This document shows positions 58,860 through 64,000 of a stretch of 64,000 nucleotides of DNA, piece by piece. Origin of the DNA: Lytechinus variegatus (taxonomy: Eukaryota; Echinodermata; Echinoidea; Temnopleuroida; Toxopneustidae). The stretch is from the NCBI RefSeq assembly GCF_018143015.1, contig NC_054757.1, positions 7,174,501-7,238,500 on the forward strand, read 5' to 3'. The notes beneath the pieces were generated by a model. That model ran no database searches. It was not told the origin of the DNA and saw only the letters and a program-made list of their open reading frames with translations. Every line of letters starts with the position of its first letter. Position 1 is the first letter of the stretch. The translations under genes were made by a program, and so were the position numbers.

Positions 58860-59065
58860 GCTGCGCGGTTCGCCAGCGGAGACCGGCGAGTAAAAGGGGG
58901 GACGGGGGACGTGTCACCCCTTAATTTTTGTTACCTTTTTTTTTGCTTGTCAATTTTGTTTCCTGCATCCTCCCTCAAATTTTTGGTCGTTGGTTGATAA
59001 CCTTTTATTTTATTTTAATTTATTTTTTGCTTGTCAAAAAATTTTTGTGGTCTCTAACACCTTAG
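58860..59065. repeat. Relic related to the 21503-21671 MITE, opposite orientation
   Basis: GGGGGGAC..GACGTGTC followed by T-rich stretches each ending in GCTTGTCAA parallels the inverse of 21503-21671. The ends are decayed and no target duplication was found. Confidence 0.45.
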
Positions 59066-59337
59066 CCTGGAGGCGTTCTGGGGTAAAAATCATAGTACTA
59101 TTCGTACCTTTACCCCCTAACGCCTGGCACTTGGCCCTATAGGGCCGTACGTCGGAAAGGAAAATGCAACTATACAAATGCACCAAACAGCGCCTTATAA
59201 TTTGAATCTGACGTTAACACTTCTGTACATGGGTATGAATATCGGTTAGGAAAGTTTGGTACGATAGAATTAAATGAAAGGGAACAAAAATCGCAGAAAT
59301 GGGATGAAGAAATAAAAGTAGAAGAGAGTTTACTCAC

Positions 59338-59366
59338 ATTTGTTGTCTTCGCCATCTTGGATCCAT
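59338..59366 (-). other. Candidate upstream first exon of the - strand hnRNP H gene
   Basis: On the - strand: TATAAG (59398-59393), then ATG at 59366 and AAGATGGCG at about 59357, then a good donor AAAT|GTGAGTA at 59338/59337. If joined to the hnRNP H acceptor at 49431, the 59366 ATG reads in frame as MDPRWRRQQIDPE into MAEDDGY. A chance in-frame join is 1 in 3, so this remains a candidate only. Confidence 0.35.
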
Positions 59367-59457
59367 TGTTAATGCAACCTAGTTACGTGACGCTTATAGA
59401 GGGCGGCAAAATCAAGTGCTAAAATGTCCCGCTTCAACCACTGAACCAGGGGGGTGT

Positions 59458-59521
59458 TTCATCAATATTGTCACGCGACAACTGTCAGCGCTGATAGTTG
59501 TCGCGCGACAATATTGATGAA
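59458..59521. repeat. 64-bp near-perfect palindrome
   Basis: Arms 59458-59483 and 59496-59521 match at 25 of 26 positions (TTCATCAATATTGTC then CGCGACAACT). The 12-nt centre contains the palindrome TCAGCGCTGA. A GGGGGGTGTTTCA end like that at 27247 precedes it, so it is probably a foldback element that lost its right tip. Confidence 0.9.
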
Positions 59522-60041
59522 TTTAGTACACGTGCACTGACTTGACCGTGCGTGAACACGTGTACCCGAAACGGGCCTAATAAAGATTATTGGAAGACGG
59601 CAAGTCGTGAACAGGAAAGTCGTGAAAAATAGACGGTGAACAGGGGGAATTGAGGTCACTCATCTATTTTCAGAAAGCTATATCCCAGTAATTGCCATCT
59701 ACATGTATGTCCAGCAGGTGAAGAAAAAAATGTTAACAAGGACAATCTCAATTTATCAAGCAGTTAAGGTCCTAAAAGTAATTGCCTCTTTGGATTTTTA
59801 AAAAGTGCATATGCACGCTGAAATTGATGGAGATCCTAATTCATATGCATGAAGAATTAATATAATTGAACACTATTGGCTTTAAAAACTTTTGAGTGTG
59901 AATGTCTTGGTTTCAAAATGTATTTTGTTTTCTGTTGGGCAAGAGTACTTGCAAGACAAAGAAAATAAGGAAATTGTAAATGATTGTGATAGAAGAAAAA
60001 CTATGTATGTTAATTGCAATTGAATGTTTTATTTTTGACAG

Positions 60042-62769
60042 CCCTCAGAAGAGCCCCATTGACTGCATCACATAACTCAAACCCAACAAAATGTCAGCAG
60101 AAGACGGATTCATCGTCAGAGCCAGGGGACTCCCCTGGGCAGCTACTGCTGATGATATCATCACATTCTTCAGTGGTGAGTGAGATCCACATAATTGAGA
60201 TGGTCTTATACATGTCTGTTGAATTTTTTCAAAGATTATTTTTTCGCTGGGCTGGGGATTAAATGTGTAGAAATAGACCCATACCTTTACTTTGCAAGCA
60301 CCCAAATAAAAAACTAGTTTGCTTTGGAAACCCTTTCACTCAAGGAAAGTTGTTTGGATATTCATGACTGGGCCTCTTGTATTGTAGGTCTCTCTTCATG
60401 TTAGTCTTGTGACTCTTGTTACTTGTTTGAAAAAGTTTCATCTCCTGGCAAACTAATGAAGAAAAAAAAATAGTTTGCAGATGTGCCTGAAAATATACCT
60501 TTTTAAGCTATATAGACTACATGTAGAACTTAACTACAGTGTTGCTCCAAGAAATAACTGAAATATGTTTGTGAGGTACAGTGACTTTGTAGTCATACAG
60601 TAGTGCAAGTTGGAAACACGTTAATCTGTCAGTTCTATGCTTAGCGTTAAACTGACATGGACAATTTTAACCACTTCCTGAATGTTGAAAGTTAACATGT
60701 TTATGATTTTCCCTGTATTATCTTTCTAAATCAGACTCCGAGATTGAGGGAGGTGCTGATGGTATCAAGTTTGTCCATCTCCCCGGAGGGCGCCCTTCAG
60801 GAGAATGCTTTGTCATTTTCAAGACTGCCGAGGATGTTCTCAAGGCCCTGAAGAAGAACAACAATCACATCGGTCGTAGATACATCGAAGGTAAGATTCC
60901 GAATACTTAGGCATTCGCACTAACTGAACGGGAGACCTCTCTCAGGGTCTGTGCCATCGGCAATGTGATGTTGTCACCTGGAGATAAAAATGAGCATATT
61001 TTTGGTCAAGATGTGTTTTTATGGCCTACTTGGTAAACATACTACTACATGTATGAACAAATATATATCAAATTAACTAGTTTATTGTATTGTTTATAAA
61101 TCTTCTTTTTTTGGGGGGTGTCTTTAATCTCTATTTTTTCAATAGAAATATATCTATAGCCGACAATCTTGCTTTCATTAAGTTTTACTTATAATTAATT
61201 TTGATAAGTCATCTTTTTAAAGCATAGTTTTTGTCTCACCTGCGAAGCAGAGTGAGACTATAGGCGCCGCTTTTCCGACGGCGGCGGCGGCGTCAACATC
61301 AAATCTTAACCTGAGGTTAAGTTTTTGAAATGACGTCATAACTTAGAAAGTATATGGACCTAGTCAATAAAACTTGGCCATAAGGTTAATCAAGTATTAC
61401 TGAACATCCTATTAGAGTTTCATGTCACATGACCAAGGTCAAAGGTCATTTAGGGTCAATGAACTAATACCATGTTGGAGGAATCAACATCGAAATCTTA
61501 ACCTGAGGTTAAGTTTTTGAAATGTCATAACTTACAAAATATATGGACCTAGTTCATGAAACTTGGACATAAGGTTAATCAAGTATCACTGAACATCCTA
61601 CATGAGTTTCACGTCACATGACCAAGGTCAAAGGTCATTTAGGGTCAATGAACTTTGGCCGAATTGGGGATATCTGTTGAATTCCCATCATAACTTTGAA
61701 AGTTTATGGATCTGATTCATGAAACTTGGACATAAAGTAATCAAGCATCACTGAACATTTTGTGCAAGTTTCAGGTCTCATGATTAAGGTCAAAGGTCAT
61801 TTAGGGTCAATGAACTTTGGCCGAATCGGGGGTATCTGTTGAATTACCATCATAACTTTGAAAGTTTATTGGTCTAGTTCATTAAACTTGGACATTAGAG
61901 TAATCAAGTATCACTGAACATCCTGTGTGCGTTTCAGGTCACATGACCAAGGTCAAAGGTCAATGAACCTTGGCCGAATTGGGTGTATCTGTTGAATTAC
62001 CATCATAACTTTGAAAGTTTATGGATCTGATTCATGAAACTTGTACATAAGAGTAATCAAGTATCACTGAACATCCTGTTCGAGTTTCAGTTCACATGAT
62101 CAAGGTCAAAGGTCAATGAACTTTGGCCATGTTGGGGTTTTTTGTTGAATAACCATCATATCTCTGTAAGTTTATTGGTCTAGTTCATAAAAAGTGGACA
62201 TAAGAGTAACCATGTATCACTGAACATCTTGTGCGAGTTAGAGTAGTATTCAAAGTCAGCACTGCTGCTATATTGAACCGCGTGATGCAGGTGAGACGGC
62301 CAGAGGCATTCCACTTGTTAATATTTAATTTCTAATCAAAATGAAATTTTTGAGCTATTATTTTTTACACACAGGTATGAAAGAACATGTAACATGTGTT
62401 GCATATCTTGGCATTGCAAATCTGGTCTCACAAATTGCGTGACAGTTGAAAGGAAAAAAGTTATAAAAACATGCTGGTAAAATATTTTCGCGATTTGGAT
62501 ATCATGCATACCTTGAGTGAAATTTGCTAAAATTAATGCCCTCCAAATATTTTTATGTATCCCCATTACATTGAAAATACATCCTAGATATTCCAGTAAT
62601 CGTCTTTTGTGTTTACATGTTTTTCCAGTGTACAGATCCAAAGTCAGCGAAATGGAATGGGTAACGTCAAGAGGCGGAGAAAAGGCACAGGAGGAGAATG
62701 ACGGCTGTGTCCGACTTCGTGGTCTCCCTTTTGATTGCAGACCCAATGACATTGTGGAATTCTTCAAAG
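60042..62769 (+). CDS. Second hnRNP H/F-type gene, first three coding exons (partial)
   Basis: Exons: 60042-60175 (coding from ATG 60091; acceptor TTTTTGACAG precedes it), 60735-60890 and 62629-62769. All are GT-AG with phase 1, giving 127 residues in the window. They encode qRRM1 (RGLPWA, then SGECFVIF) and the start of qRRM2 (RGLPFD). MSAEDGFIVRARGLPWAATA fits the family. Coding-exon lengths 85 and 156 nt equal those of the - strand gene; exon 3 is 141 versus 129 nt. The first 49 nt of exon 1 are 5' UTR, and a further untranslated exon lies upstream. The rest of the gene is beyond 64000. Confidence 0.94.
61233..62297. mobile_element. DNA transposon with internal tandem repeats carrying DR1 motifs
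   Basis: Terminal inverted repeat GTCTCACCTGC (61233-61243) and GCAGGTGAGAC (62287-62297). The left end itself folds (CTCACCTGC, GAA, GCAGAGTGAG). The interior is a GGCGGCGGCGG patch followed by five or six diverged units of 150-190 bp, containing TTTGAAAGTTTATGG, TCACTGAACAT and GACCAAGGTCAAAGGTCA. It lies in intron 2 of the + strand hnRNP H gene. No ORF of transposase size. Confidence 0.82.
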
Positions 62770-63635
62770 GTTAGTCATTCAAACTCACTCTGCCTCTGAA
62801 TGAAGTAGGGGAAAGGGGGCATGGTGTCAAATACTGTTGTGGAGTGATCCAGTATCTGGATTTGCTTTAATTTCATGAAGTCGTGCATGACTTCTGCAAA
62901 TCTTTACAAAACTCCCACAAATAAAAATTTACAAAAGCTTTGATTTTGTTTCTGTTTATATTCCTCGGCTATGGCAACAGTTGTAGACCCTTCTCCTCTT
63001 TCCACTGAGGTACTTACATCAAATGTTTGCAGCTTAACTCATTTTCACAAAGATTATTACTTGTATCTGCATTGGAACAAAATTCTTTTTATTCCAATAT
63101 CTGAATAATGGAAGGAGAATACTTTTTGAAGAAATACATTATGAAATGAATTGAACAATGACTTGTATAGCTTACTTACATGTACAGAGTAGATCAGTTG
63201 TTTGATAATGAATAAACTTTGAAAAAATTGCCTAAACTACATTTTAATCTTTTAACTATGTCAGAAAAAAATTATTGAAAGTATTGAATTATGTATTTAT
63301 GAATAAAAAAAAATCATTTGATATAATTTTGTGTATCACATTTTGAAAGTAATTTGAAGCACCTATAACCTATATTTTTATTTTCAACATTCATAGTTTT
63401 TTTTATCTGCCTAATTTGATGCAAACCTTGGCAGGCTAGTTCCTCTAAATTTTCTGTTTTTGTTAGGAATTGAAATACAATGCTAAATTGCTCTTTGGAT
63501 TTGTCAGTAATGGTATTCTGTTCGCTAAGTTCTTGAAATTATATTGATTAATATGGTATGTGCATGACTGTGAACTCATTAGATGTGTATTTGTATCCCT
63601 TCCCTTCATATATGAATTCTACCTTACCCCTCATT
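62770..63635 (+). other. Intron 3 of the second hnRNP H gene, nothing recognised
   Basis: AT-rich sequence without an exon that would continue qRRM2. The next coding exon was not found before the window end. Confidence 0.5.
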
Positions 63636-63975
63636 GGGTGGTTGGCTGGGCTGGTGGGCATGGCTTCACAACTCATCTGTCATCCTGTATCCTGATTGGT
63701 TGGTTTGGACGGGCTGGTGGGCGGTGCCTTGCTACTCTACAACCAACCCCGGGGGTGTGTCCTCATTGGTTGGTTGGTCGGGCTTGGTGGGCGTGGTGGA
63801 ACAACTGACGGCATCTTCCCCATTCCCTTGAATGGTTGGTTTGGCTGGGCTTGGTGGGCGGTACCATCTTGCAACAAACAACGCGGACTGGGTGGGCCTG
63901 GTGGGCATCCTCTGGCTGGAACCGGTTAAAACCGGTTTGCCCCTGCTTTACCCTTGTCTGGGTGGGATGGAAATG
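63636..63975. repeat. Degenerate GGGCTGGTGGGCGTGG repeats in intron 3
   Basis: Four to five units of about 70-80 bp, each with GGTTGGTTTGGCTGGGC followed by TTGGTGGGCGTGG or a variant. About fifteen runs of three or more G lie in 340 bp of the + strand, the sense strand of the enclosing gene. Confidence 0.75.
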
Positions 63976-64000
63976 ACACTGGACTTGCAAAAACCATTGT

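Overview
The window is animal genomic DNA with long introns, GT-AG splicing, AT-rich intergenic sequence, several families of tRNA-derived SINEs and very many short foldback DNA transposons. The style of the foldback elements, which are bounded by TTAA and share a core ending in TTTTCAGCAT, together with the two gene families present, suggests a marine deuterostome. A sea urchin is most likely, but this is inference because no species-diagnostic marker is present.

Three protein-coding host genes are visible, and all encode RNA-binding proteins. (1) An RBM22 (Cwc2-like) pre-mRNA splicing factor lies on the + strand, with 8 coding exons between 22130 and 29982 and a complete protein of 482 aa. 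(2) An hnRNP H/F-type protein lies on the - strand, with 10 coding exons between 49421 and 36316 and a complete protein of 479 aa. (3) A second hnRNP H/F-type gene lies on the + strand. Its first three coding exons (60091-62769) are in the window and the rest runs off the right edge. Genes 1 and 2 converge tail to tail. Genes 2 and 3 are head to head, about 10.7 kb apart between start codons. They share the first two coding-exon lengths (85 and 156 nt) and intron phase 1, so they are an inverted gene duplication.

Layout: 1-15.7 kb has no convincing gene and holds foldback MITEs, diverged tandem repeats, purine tracts and two hAT-type MITEs with 8-bp target duplications. A LINE of about 5.4 kb occupies 15.73-21.16 kb on the - strand, with an intact zinc-knuckle ORF1 and an intact endonuclease-RT-RNase H ORF2. 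A tRNA-SINE split by a hAT-MITE lies at 21.4-21.7 kb. RBM22 occupies 22.1-30.0 kb, with a different repeat in almost every large intron, including a SINE inserted on the 5' splice site of intron 5. The convergent intergenic region at 30-36.3 kb holds five foldback elements and facing GA and CT tracts. hnRNP H (-) occupies 36.3-49.4 kb with at least ten elements in its introns. The divergent intergenic region at 49.4-60.0 kb holds a hAT nested in a hAT, CpG-rich tandem arrays, a minisatellite and a near-perfect 64-bp palindrome. The hnRNP H paralogue (+) from 60.0 kb carries in intron 2 a transposon with five perfect nuclear-receptor DR1 motifs, and in intron 3 a G-tract array resembling hnRNP H/F binding sites.

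How they could work together: RBM22 is part of the spliceosome catalytic core, and hnRNP H/F proteins choose splice and polyadenylation sites through G-runs. No operon or dedicated novel gene system is evident. The most notable content is the intact LINE, the well-dated nested DNA-transposon insertions and the possible splice-regulatory repeats inside splicing-factor genes.
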